64,000 nt of DNA from Trichostrongylus colubriformis (taxonomy: Eukaryota > Nematoda > Chromadorea > Rhabditida > Trichostrongylidae): assembly GCA_963978905.1 (NCBI GenBank), contig OZ022261.1:28021686-28085685 (forward strand), in the 5' to 3' direction. The notes beneath the pieces are model-generated. The model had not been told where the DNA came from and searched no databases. It worked only from the letters and a program-made list of their open reading frames with translations. Positions 12,621-24,749 of the stretch are shown here, one piece after another (the stretch's first letter is position 1; every line of letters starts with the position of its first letter). The translations under genes and the position numbers were made by a program.

Positions 12621-12855
12621 GTGTGTGCCCTTATGTCAGGATTTCGCACCGCGGCAGTCGCGAGAGATGCAATGCGGACGAGCTAAAGGCCCCATGTTGT
12701 TGGGTCCCGAAGCGATTACAAGTCAACTGCGTATCGTGCCCTGGCATTACCGAGTAGTCGTTCAAGGACTCAACTATCGCGACGCGCGTATAGCTCGCAC
12801 ACACTACGTCGCACGCCGCCCATCTCGTGCGAAATCCTGACATAAGGGTACATAC
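12621..12855. mobile_element. 235-bp inverted-repeat element, copy 2
   Basis: Ends GTGTGTGCCCTTATGTCAGG and cctgacataagggtacatac. Same interior order as 8062-8297 with many point differences, so both are independent old insertions of one family. Confidence 0.65.
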
Positions 12856-15800
12856 CCTCTTGGCTCGCTTATCGGGTTCGGCAATGGAAGTAAGGGTTCC
12901 AATGGCTAGCAATGAGGAAGAAAGAAGAAAAATTCTCCTTAACACTTAAGTACGGACTTTCCTGTCTTCAAAACTGCCATTGCACGAGTTCACGATGGCG
13001 CTCCACCTTCGAATCGATCAGAATGGCGGGAATGAAGCTAAAAGGGAGAGACTAGCGATAGAGACGTAGACCACGTGGTTGTCACCGCTACTACATACTA
13101 ACCGCATGTGTCGAGGGTGTGGTTAGCTTTCTGGTCGTTGTTTGGGGGCCTTAGCGCCTTCCACCTGTCCGCCCCCCTCCCCCCCCACTCCCTCCAGATA
13201 GATCCCTTCGTAATGCTAGGAACGATAGGTGTCTCTGATAGATCCTTAATAAAACACTAAAATTGGATGCTGTCTGAATCCGACTACAGAAGTAAGAGGC
13301 CAGATTATTGGGTTTAAACCACATCAATCCTGAAAAAATGCGCTGGAATGACGCATATTGAGCTCGGATCACTATCGATGGCTCAAGCTATACACCAGAT
13401 GTTGAGATTCATTGTTTGAGCTCAAACCAATACGATGAGTCAGGCCCCACGTACTGGAACGGCGAGACCACTAGCCTATGCGACAGCGGACATGTTTTGA
13501 AATGAGTGCTGTTTACAGCTGCTGTTTACAAGTAAACAACGACTAGTTGTGCAATCCATATATCCTTGGCCCCTTTGTGAACACGTCATCTATTTTTTTA
13601 GTAAAGAACATTACAAGCTTTTCATACCACTTCCCTAAACGCTAAGCAACCAACAAATCACCAGGCAAAAACGTCTGTTCCCCGAGCGTAACTCCACTCT
13701 CTCGCTCAGCAACCGATTGGCCACCCCTCATGTCCGTTCAATGATCTTCTTCAATGAGACCGGTAGCAGATGACGCAGCGGAAGTACTACAACTGAGAAT
13801 AGATAACAAGTCCTTCGATTACCATTTCTTATCGGAAGTTGATCGATAACCAGTGTAAAGTGATTAAAATGATTGTCAGTCAACCAGGCAGAATCACCAG
13901 AACCCTCCCCTTCCCAGTAGGCGCTATACACGTCAATATTAATATATGGCCATGTCCGACCCATCGAATTCGTAACGAGCTAAGAGGATTTCGCCATTGA
14001 ACATGAAGGATGTCCGTCGGGATGCGCTTCATCTTTGGGCTCTCATAATAGACAAGCCGCCCAGTTCCTGCGCCACCTCGAATGCTTTAAAGCGATGACG
14101 GTAGGAGATGAGCAGCCGATATACGTCATACCAGGATTTCTGGGACATGATGATCGAAACTTGAATTACGCCAAAAGTTCGATGAAACGCTTTGCTCATA
14201 AGCCAGCGTTACGTATGCATTTTGTCTACCGCTTACTGTTAGTTTGTAGAAATCATCCAACAGCCCCTCGTGCCAGAAATCGCGTGGAGGCCGGATCGGT
14301 CATCGAAATATCTACAAAATATCTATCTATAATATAGATCTACAAAAAAAATCCATGAGTATAGACAGCTCCAGAGCGCCGATTATTGTACCTAAAAATG
14401 CTCCGCCCTCTTTTCATTCATTCTGTAAATTAATAAAATCAAAACCTGTAAATCATCGAGAATCATGGCGTATCCATTATTTTTGGATTTCTCAATATGT
14501 GTTATTGTTTCAAGTGTTCCACCTGCCTCTTGTTTAGATTAACATTTAAGAAGCCATGCTTCCATTATCTAGCAGCTTACTTGGACCTCTGTTGTACAAT
14601 ATTGGTGGATCGAGCGCTACAGTCAAACTCGCGGCCCCAATGTCAGTATACCGCGCGCGGCGCCGCATATGATCTGACGTGCCGCACGCGGCACATTTTG
14701 GCGCGAAAGACCCATTCGCGGCTCGTCTTAGTGCGGGCAACGTCACATTTTGAACGTTTTTAGCACTGAAAAATATTAATTCCGCACCTGTTGAGAACTT
14801 GATAGGCATCTTATTCATGCACTTATACACATATATACATTTGAGCCTTCATGCAAATGTATCAAAACCAATTTTTAATCCATTTTTATCAAATATCGTT
14901 CTGAATGTTCAAATACAATCTGAATATGAACGTAAACATTGCTCATAAGCATTCCTACATGAAACAACTCTACCGTACAAATCTACCACTAAAAAAAAAC
15001 GGTTACGCGCCCGAACAATTAATGATAAAGGAATACGACGCACAAGGAATGGGGGGTGGGGAGGAGGGAGGAGAAGCGATGCACTGTGTTGTATATGTTG
15101 TGTATGTATTTGTTGGTGTATGCACGTATATCTGTAAATTCATGTCTATAGCTTTCTCCGCATGTGTGTATATGTCTATGTGGGAAAAATCGGACGCCAA
15201 CCCTTTAACATAACAATATATCGGAATTATCAAAAAAATATAAACTCGAACAACATACCATAATCTGATCACAAGCTACGATTTAAGAATTCTCTACATT
15301 GTGTGTAATTTATGTTTACTTGCATGTATGTTTGTGTTTGTGTGTGCATGTGCCTATTGTCTGTCGCTTATTTATCCATATGCGAATGTATGTGTGTATG
15401 TGTATTTCCTCCTTAATCAGACAGACACATCACCATATGACCACATCCGAAATTAAACAATGCAGAAACATATCGAACACCCTACACAAAACAAGTCCTA
15501 TTCTTACTTGCAAATGCAGTGTAATTGAGGACCCGACAAACGCGAGCCGGAAGTCAAAGGCGACGATGTGTGTGCAGGACCATCCGCCGCGCGTACGACC
15601 ACCCATCAAGTGCATCATCGCACACGAAACAGCGGGCGGCGACAGCGACTACACTTGCCAGTTGTGAGTATCATCTACGCGCATTCAGGCCGCATAACTA
15701 GACTTTCTACTAAACGCATGAGAAGTAAGTTACACAAAAAATCTTTTCATACAAATCGGAGAATACAATGGGGGAAGGAAACAGGACAGTATGTCTTAGA

Positions 15801-16469
15801 TTTGTGTGATGGGGGGAGCACGAGGATGAGGGGAGTAGACAATTGGGAATAAGGATCAGGATCAAAAGAACGCATAAAATCATCATCATATAGGGAGGGG
15901 GACGCAGAAGGGTCGTCGATCAATAAAACTACTAAACAAGTGAGCATAAAGGGGAGCGGAAGAACGCAGACCCCACGTGAAGCGATGAGGTTTAGAAAAC
16001 TGGTGACGTTTGTAAACAAATAAAACGAAGGAAGACGTCATCGGACCGGGACTAAACACATATAGTACGCCATCTCTGAATAGTCAGTATAAATCTGAGT
16101 AACATTCTCTCTACACATCTACTGGCTTCTATGCCGAATCGGAGCTGACACGAAATACGTAATGAGTGATCAACAGGGCAAAGACAGAAGTAGACAGGGA
16201 GGGAGAGAGCACGCAAGCACGCCAGCGTGTTCAGAAGGGAGGACTCGTGGAACGAGACGAAGAAGTTCGACATACTCATGGACGACGTCGTCTCGTCATC
16301 GACGCGATGATTTTGACGATGTGACGTCGCCAGCCTCGTCGTCGTCGTCGTGCAACACGATGATAATCATTACGAATACCGTATCAACAACTATATAAAG
16401 TGGATGGTTATGTGAAGCAGCCAATCATATATCATCAACGGGGTGAGATATATAAAAATATAGATTAGT

Positions 16470-16475
16470 TTTAAT
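16470..16475 (-). terminator. Candidate poly(A) signal of nkb-1 (ATTAAA)
   Basis: ATTAAA on the minus strand lies about 122 nt downstream of the nkb-1 stop codon (16597). No AATAAA was seen closer. This is a common variant signal at a plausible distance, but no cleavage site can be seen. Confidence 0.3.
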
Positions 16476-16596
16476 TCATGAATAGGTTATGACGGAATCA
16501 ACGCGAAAGAGATGTGAAGACGAGCGAACGAACGAAAGAACGTGTGAGTCACGTAGACGTCGTTGGTGTTGGTGTTCATGGCACTTACGACATAGA

Positions 16597-19500
16597 TCAC
16601 AACGCTTCTGGTTTCGTCTCCACGATCTTATCTTCAAGGAACAGCTCAAAATGTACGAGACCAAGTCGTGACGTGATATCATGCTCAATATTCAGAGCAT
16701 ATGCACGACACTCGACAAGCACCAGCTTGTTACGTGGCAGCGATTCGAACTTCACCATAGCCTGAAATACAGTACACCTTTTTCAGTAACCAGTATATCT
16801 ACTCACAATTTACGGGTGTGTGCAGATATGACAGCGAATCGCTTCGCGGCATTTCACTCGCAGCCCACCAGTACGACTCGTCGTACCGATTGCCCTCAGG
16901 AGCCCGCCGAGCGTGACTGCGTCACGTCTGCGCTTCCACTCATGCCACACTGCCTCGCTTGAAGGCTGCCATGCCCTGCCACTGGCGCCACTCGCCGCGG
17001 GCGGCCACACGATTCGCTGTCATATCTGCACACACCCACAATGTACAGTGTACAAATAGAAATTATCGGATTTCATGCACAGCCATACGTGGGAAGCTAT
17101 CAGCGTACCGTTTCATGAACGCCAAGCGTATCAAGTAGGCCCGATAGGCAAATACGCCGTGCGCGCTGCTATCTGCGGCGCGGCGCCGCCGCGCATGGTA
17201 ACTCTTGCAACACACACTGAACACAGGATATATAAATTTCTTGAAACACATATAGCATATTTAAGTTTGCCTACTACGCTTTCTGAAGGCATGACGCTCC
17301 TTACATGCCATACCAAGAAACTGCTAGCGTACCCCGGTCTACTCTTTACACTGCACGCAAAATGTTTCTCAGGAAAGCTATCAAATATTAATCGACTCAA
17401 GAACGAAAAGTGTAGCAACAGAATCAAATCTTTCTGAAAATTCTCTTTCCATCATAAACAGCTCACTGATGATTCAATTCGATTGACACCATCTTATCAA
17501 ATCAATTCCCTCTGTCTGTCTCATAACTGTTACAGATGTCACTGAAAAATACTTACGAATGTCCTATGCTCAAAGATAAAGATATCAGTTACCCTTGCAA
17601 CTAGTGCCACACCCTCATGCACCCTAATTGCACCCAAAGAAAACACCACTTAGGTACTACAAGCACAGTTCAAAATCTGTACCGGACCTACAGCTTCCAT
17701 CGTCTATAGCGGGGACGCTGAGCAGCCTTATTCGATTCGAAAGCGGCAAAATTTGTTTTCTCCAGATTATTCGACGGACTGCTTTTCTGAGGGTCTTGAC
17801 GAGCCTCAAGCCACTCTTCGCAATCGGACGCGAAGCCTGCTCAACACAACGCCAAGGACCCATAGCAGCTCGAGGCCTTGCACAACTACTTATTTTCTGT
17901 TTAGGCTCCACCTCCTCGGGAGATGTATGCATCAAGCTCACGTCCTGAGAAAAAATTGGAAAACAACAGCGTTCCTGAGACGACCACGCGAGAATTACAT
18001 GCAATGCTAATAACGCTGCTGTCGCATGAATACATAAAAATCCTTCAGGAGCTTTTTGTTTCATGCCTCGCCATCTCTTCAATGATAGGAGAACAGCTCA
18101 AAGAGAGAGAGACTGGCAGCAGGGCCAAGTATCGAGAAAACTTTTACCGCCCACATCTGTGGCATACTAAAAAAAAGTCCCTAGGAGAGATCGGCGATCG
18201 ATAAGCATGTTTTGCATCGCTACCTAGCAACCCACAATAGGACCCCTTGAAGGTTCTACAACCAACACTTGACGCTGACGGACAATCCTGTGCTCAGGGC
18301 ACTCCCAGGTGTTTAGAAAAATAGCCGTTTCATTACGACCCACCCCCTCTACGAGTACCAAATACAGCCCCTACCATTTTTGAACCTTTACGTCACCAGT
18401 AACTGTTGCCGGAATGCATAGTTGCAATACATTTCTTCATCGTGTTCGCTGCAAAATACTCTTCCCTTTTCATCAGCTTATTGAAAGTTCAGACAATAGC
18501 GCTTATCGCAGATCTTTGCAGAGGCGACCCCCCCCCCCTCTGTCGCTACAATACGACCCCGCTGTCGAGGAATCCTCGACTCCCGATGTACCCTGCCTGT
18601 ACCTTGCCCCTTGCAGAACTCAGCCCGCCACCGCAAGACCATTACGTCACTTAGATCGTTGACTGCTGATTAGAAGTGCAAAATTCATCGAAAGAAATTA
18701 GCAAGGAAAAAACTCGTTGCCGATAACTCACAATTGGCTGATGGTAATTGGGCACGTAGACGTAGGGATAATATCTTCCATCAATACCATATTCTGGAAT
18801 GTACTTCAGGCGGCCGATATGCTCCTTGTCAGGATTGTTCTGAATGGGGTAATAGTTGAAAATGGTATGCATGCATACAATTACTACTATACAAATATAC
18901 TGCACTCACAGCTCCATCGCAGTACAATGCAATCGAACCGCTTTTATAGCGTCCTTTCACATTCTCTGGGACGGAATCTGGTGCATAATCGACCGGCTGC
19001 CATCCGATCAGACGATTCAATGACAGAACCACACATGGCTGAAAATAAAATACAAATAAATCCAGTCAGGACCACATCTAACATGTCATCCTATTGCATC
19101 CCTAAGTGTACTTGATGCTTGCTCACTAACAGCGCCAAATTCAACATATGCGGAGTTTCCTCGAAATTTATCGATCAGCTTGAGGGCGGCATAAAAGCTG
19201 CCTAACGATGTGACACCGGGTACGACTGAGTTGGAAGAAGTGGAGATGGAGGAGAAGGAGAAGGAGAAGGAGGATGAGCACGACGACAGCAAAGGGGATG
19301 ACGCAGGGACAAGCTCAAATCCATTCGGAACAACCACCCCAAACAAACAATAAACAACAACAAACTCACACTGCCCGCTCTTCCATAACCGTACTGCTTA
19401 TCCGGACCGCAACCAGCGGCTGTGAAATTCGACAAATCGAAGCGGCATGGCTAAAGAATCGATTTTTTTTGGAAAATTCGAAAATGACATGAAAGATCAT

Positions 19501-22500
19501 TCACCAAGACATCGTCATCCACCAAATGGCTATTATTGTCATTTTCACCGCATTCCCTCGTCCCATTTATATCATTGTACTTTTTCAGATATTCATCCAA
19601 CTGGAACAGAATAAATCAATAAACAACAACAAATTAAATCAATAGTAAACAAAATGCAGCAAGTGTTGTTTTGTCTCACCTGTTTCACATATGGTTCCCA
19701 CGATTTTTCATCTCTCATATTATACTTGATGAGTGTTGAATCGGGATTCTCCTTCAACCATGGCTGATAGCCGACACCTGCAGAAAACCGATAGAGCCTA
19801 TCTATGATTGAATTCTCAGATGGCACAGAACTTCACAGTGATTCTTGTTCAGAATTTTCATGTATTTCTCAAATAATATTGCAATAAATATTTTCTGTTT
19901 AAGGCTGTATGTAACCAAAAGGAGAAAGTTTCAGTCAATCGTATTCCGTTCATTGAATCCTGTAGTAAACATCAGGCACTTAAACACTTATGGAATCCTC
20001 GTTTTATACAGCCATTAAAAGCGATCAAAGGGTACTTCCTAAGCCGTTGATGCACATTTAACAGCCCACGAATGTCGACTTATACTGATGACGTCAATGT
20101 GAAGGTAATCCATCTGCAGCTACGGGAACTTCCAATGCCGATTCTGTACTAGTAATGTATCCAGGTAATATCAACTTTATTCCCATGAAAATGTGTTTTA
20201 CAGCCGACGAACCCTGTGAACTTTCTCAGTATCACGTAAAACTTCGCTGCATATAAGTCCTTTCTTTCGCTGCTTATGAGAATAAACGATCGCTGACTGA
20301 AATTTCAAAAACCGGAAATTTCAGTTTAAAATTGGAACTGCTCTGCTGTTTCCTGAGAACAGTTGGTAAGCCGCTTCTCATCAAGTCAAACTGACATAAT
20401 GCTCAGCCTCGATTTTCCGGTATCACTGATAGCTTATTTCATGTAAATTGCAAAAACTACGCCTTCTACCCTATAGTATGTCGATGTGAAGCTTCTACGG
20501 TTACAGTGTCCCAGAATCAATTTTTTAACAATTCATGAAATCCGCGTAATGGCGCGTGAACATGTCCAGGATACCCCGATTGCTTGCCACATCTTACCAA
20601 TGTTCTCTTTCCATCCCAACACGCAAAATCCTTTCAAAAAAATTTCAAGTGCAAAGGCACATACTTATTCTTGCACCACGGCTTGCGACTTGGTAATTTC
20701 GATGGTTGCTTTCAAGACAGCTCTGCTGCTGCTGCTGCTGCTGGGCCGGCAGATGACAAGGGTGATCGAGCAGGAAAGCGCAGCGCAGCCAGCACAGTTC
20801 ACCGGTGCCAGCAGCATAGCTCTGCTCTTCCTGCTCTGTTCTGCGCGTCGCCGTTGTACGTTTGCGCTGCAGCTCAATCTACGGCGAGCAACGGCACAAA
20901 AACTCAGCTCAACCCGGTCGAGAATCGATTTCGTGACGTTGACGATGCCGGCAAGAGGAGGACCGCAACAGCGCCCAATTCAAGCCGAATTCTCGACGGG
21001 CATTTTCCATTATCAGAACGGCAACGGCGGCGGCGGCGGCCGTCACAGCGAAGACGACACTGCCAGCAGCAGCCGTAGCAGCAGCAGCAGCAGCAGCAGC
21101 AACACGGGTAGCAGGAGCAGCCGCCGTCCGCGTCGACCAATGACGCACAAATGGCGCGACGCGTTTCCCTGCTGGCGTCAAGAACGCCAGCTTCAAGTGA
21201 CGAACGTGATTTGAGGCATTGACGATGTGACGTCGACGCATACACAAGTTATGCCTTGCTGAGGAAAACTCTCAGCATCCTTGCGGACTACACGAATCGA
21301 CACAAGTACACTTTCAGCTCGATCAATTGAATTCGAACTTCACAATGCAATTCAGGGGCATACGGTTCTAAGACTACGCCTCAATCGACCACACACACAC
21401 AGTTTACAGGTCACTTTGTGGAGCAGCAAATGTTGCAGTTTTTCATCGACGACGTTGTCAGGCATCAATCCGATAGAGCGCTGAATCACTTGACTGCCTA
21501 CTGTTTGAACATGGCCGTGAAATCAAGCCACAGCAAGAAAAAAGCTAAAAACAGCTCAAAGGACAAAATCACTCTGAAAATTCAAGCACTATTATCAGAT
21601 ACCCCGTTAAATTAAAGGATACCTCTTCAACGAAATCGCAATTTCCTTTTTCCCCGTACCACATAGGCGCCATCGTGTTTCAACTACAACTTTTGTTTAA
21701 TTTCCGAATGGATGCAGATAAACAGCGGGTTGGAGAGGATCCACAAGTGAGAGTTTGTAATGTCATAAATTAGTTGCTGTTCTGCATGCCTTCAACAAAC
21801 GCTTCAGGGAACACGATATTGCCGTCATCAGGAGCAAAGTGCCCTCCGTATTTGAAGCATCCCACTTCATCCCCTTCAGGGGAAATTTCCCCACTTCAAC
21901 ACCAATTCGTGCCGTTATTCTTCAACGTCATCCGTTGAACAAGCGGCAAGAGGAGTAGCAGCAGCAGCAGCCTCTTTCATCGTTCCTTCATCGTCAGCCC
22001 GATCGACTGGGCTAAAATGTACGGCAATTTTGCATTCACGCTCCCATTGCTATTACGGGGCGCTTTGTTGGCTAACGGCTTAGCTGCTCTACGAGAATTT
22101 CACATGTTCGCTCCCATTTCCCGTTTGCCCCTTTGTCATTTGTTATAGGCATCACGCTTGCACGTGTACGTGCTAATCCTTTTGCTATCCCTTTACCGTC
22201 GTGTACTGACCAGATAAAGTCCATCCGGGTAGGAGGTGGGTAGGCGTGAAAAAAAGAGAGAATCGCCGGCCACCGAGAACGCAGGGAAGATACGGATGGG
22301 TGGTCGTCGCAAAAGCAATCAGAGATCATGCCGACACTGACGCAACAAACCACTGTAAAAGACCTACGGAATGCACTCAGATGCTATTTTAAGACATTTC
22401 TCGTCGGTGCACTTAAACGACATTTTACGATGGGGCGAAGAAATGCGCGATCAACGTCATTCGGGGTAAACTCAGTAAAACACGCACGCATTCTCCTCTT

Positions 22501-24749
22501 ACGTATATTGGCGGAACTTGAGCTTATCACAGCGAGCTGCGACTGAAGCCAACACCGCCGGCCAGGACGTTGACCCAGTCGGTTCGAATTTCGTGGCACG
22601 AGTGCATCGTGCGGCGCGAGCGCGTTTTATGTTGCAACAGAAACATATGAAAGTGGTCAATTAGCGCTATACATATTGAGTAGGTTTCTTCAAGGTACGT
22701 TTGCGGGGAATAAATTCAGGCCAACGTTTCATATCCCAGTTCTCTACACTGATGTTTGTTCAGGCGTTGGCAGCAGCAGCAGCAGCAGCAGCAGATGGTT
22801 GACGGTAGTCAAACAGTGCCCAGTAGACGCAAACGGGGACAAGATCAAAGTGAATAAAAGAAGTGCCCGCTGAACAAATAATAAAATCAACGGACCAAGA
22901 TGAGACAACGAAAAAAATGCGCCAAGAAATTTGCACTTGCACTACACGACTAAGCAAATTGTTAAATGATAGGACAAGTAGAAAAAAGAATTTTGAAACA
23001 GAAAAAAACAAAAAAAAAAATTGAAAAGGGATTCGTTTTAATTTATTGGTGTCGGAACATGTATACGTACCAGGATTGATGCCAATAATTGTGCCTTTCC
23101 CATAGAAACGTGGTACTTTAGGATCGAGCGTATTGAGGAATATTGCTAAGCAAGCAATCCAGAAAGCAGCTAAGCAGGAATAAAAGATGATGTAGAAAAT
23201 TGTGATCTGACCTGAAAACAGCTACCAATCAGTAAAGGAAGGTCAAAAAAGAGTACTAGTAATCACCAACTAGGAGGGAGGAGAAAGAAATCGTGGGCTT
23301 CACAAGGCTTTTGGACCTTTCTCGTACAGTGCAACAGGAGAACCATTAGGATTCACGTTTTCCCCTGCTTTACCTCATCTTTTCCATCAATTTCCCTCTC
23401 CATGCCTCTTCCACAAGTAAATCCACTTACACCACGATTTTGCCGTTCTGCCCAGAACTGTTCCTCTGTCTTTGTTATAAAGAAAGCGTGAGAAAGACTC
23501 ATCGTAATCAGCCGCCTTGTTGTTGCCATTCATCAGCTAAAAATCATATTTTCAATCATTAAAAATAAAACAGTATCAATGTAATTTATCCATGACCAAA
23601 ATATTTTTATTCCTATCAGATAAGTTACATCCCTGCCATTAAGGACTACATAAACAGCGTACGGCTATAAACCAGATAAGCACGATACGATGCTGCAATT
23701 TGCACCTCTTCAAGTGAAACGGAAAACTTTGCAAAAAAAATATTGTGGAGATTTTCGAGAAAGGCTAGCCGATTTTAATTATACTTTCTGCGCGCTTGGT
23801 AACTTTCAATAGCGAAATCATTACGTATTATGTTAACGACTGTGGAAAAGCGGGCACCGCTTCGGGACCATCCAAGAAAGCTTTACGTTGCGACACCCAT
23901 TCCTTCCATAAATCTCATTTCTCATAAATAGTCGATCCCTTGCCCCCCAGGTTACTCGACACCGATTTCCAATTTCTGAAGGTGGTAGGGGTGTCATTTC
24001 TATAAAGGCAATTTACTATGGGGTCTTTCGGAAGGGGGGAGGGATCATCGTAAGATATATACATACAAAACTTGACCGCACCGAGCAATCTAAACCACAT
24101 AGCTTTCGAATGATGCCAGACTTCGCGATTTTGCGACTCTGCGATGTTGCGACGTCGCGACTTCGCATGCAAAGTCGTTCCATCGCAGAATTTTATTGCC
24201 GCACGATAAAGTGCAAATTAAATTCACTAAATGGCCAAGCCCGACATCAGACCCAAATCGAGGGTACCGAATTACAATTATATGAAGCAGGATGAGATAG
24301 AATGATGATGGCACTGAAGGCCATATATGAAGAACGCGACATACGCGGAGGCACATGAGTTAAAGTGGCAAGTAGCACTCCTCGGGGTGTGAATATGCAA
24401 ATGCAGTCGACAGCACGAAATCTAGTAGCTGGCTAACACACATACACACACAAACATGGCATGACATTTCTGAGACGAATTCTGAGCGATGATTCTACAG
24501 TCAGCTTACATGCCAAATGAGCTCAAAACTCTCGTCATAAATTATTCAAGAGTCGATTTGATTATGGAACGCGAAAAATGTTTCTCTTTGTCACCCCAAG
24601 AGAAGAGGCGACACGATGGGGGCAGAACAACATTAGCATTGCATGGAACGTTTAGAAAAAATGAAAACATTTTTGAATTAAACGCGAAAAAAAAGACGAA
24701 ATCACAAACTTACCGTGGTATTTTCCTCTATCGGATTGCCCTTAGCCAT
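16597..24749 (-). CDS. nkb-1: Na+/K+-transporting ATPase subunit beta
   Basis: Type II membrane glycoprotein that folds and delivers the Na+/K+ pump alpha subunit to the plasma membrane. Exons in coding order on the minus strand: 24749-24714, 23536-23431, 23211-23071, 19777-19680, 19600-19505, 19450-19370, 19038-18910, 18839-18732, 16761-16597. Phases agree throughout; 960 nt, 319 residues. The short cytoplasmic tail contains [13 protein letters not shown], as in nematode beta subunits; one membrane helix ([20 protein letters not shown]) is followed by the ectodomain. All six ectodomain cysteines of the family are present, in the contexts RECG, PCRF, AGCG, PCVV, LYCDG and VECRA, and would form three disulfides. 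Three N-glycosylation sequons are visible (NGT, NNS, NFT). The C terminus [20 protein letters not shown] is the conserved strand that packs on alpha. The first 12-codon exon ([12 protein letters not shown], then gtaagt) is inferred; the alternative start is the ATG at 23533, giving 306 residues. The symbol is by resemblance to the nematode family from memory, not by a search; nkb-3 is the alternative. Confidence 0.93.
16814..17037. mobile_element. MITE with 9-bp target duplication (MULE-like)
   Basis: Inverted ends of about 28 bp (GGGTGTGTGCAGATATGACA). Flanks are ACAATTTAC (16805-16813) and ACAATGTAC (17038-17046), one mismatch in nine, the size made by Mutator-like transposases. 224 bp, GC-rich interior, in the last nkb-1 intron only about 50 bp upstream of the final coding exon. 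Confidence 0.7.
18298..18500 (+). repeat. Dispersed repeat related to 8366-8690
   Basis: Shares the order agggcact.ccaggtgt, ctctacg..accaaatac, atagttgcaat and ttattgaaagttcaga with 8366-8690. It has no coding content and sits between nkb-1 exons 16761 and 18732. Similar aatacgaccc/aatacgatccc fragments are at 35810-35840, 37797 and 39080-39260. Confidence 0.45.
20720..21105. repeat. GC-rich triplet-repeat tract in nkb-1 intron
   Basis: (CTG)n at about 20723-20743, (GGC)n at about 21023-21040 and (CAG)n at 21064-21101, in an otherwise GC-rich stretch; a further (GCA)n is at 22768-22793. These keep several frames open on both strands, giving the long but low-complexity open frames here. Function unknown; it lies in the 3.3-kb intron between coding exons 23071 and 19777. 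Confidence 0.6.

Larger units (their letters stand above)
5594..16596. other. Intergenic region between syntaxin and nkb-1 3' ends
   Basis: Convergent 3' ends face each other across 11 kb. Recognised content: elements at 6844-7577, 8062-8297 and 12621-12855, a possible one at 11166-11450, and the repeat at 8366-8690. A C-rich run is at 13170-13187 and G-rich, A-rich low-complexity sequence at 15050-15080. The stretches 9100-11100, 13000-14800 and 14900-16450 contain only short open frames with no recognisable domain. An AATAAA at 6772-6777 could serve the syntaxin transcript. Confidence 0.5.

Noticed and set aside
14035..14337. 100-codon plus-strand frame
   Set aside because: No family resemblance and no exon borders; left as intergenic.
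20486..21214. 242-codon open frame (+), the longest in the window
   Set aside because: Low-complexity Ser/Gly/Leu stretches come from triplet repeats, no domain is visible, and it lies inside a nkb-1 intron. Overlapping minus frames are equally open.
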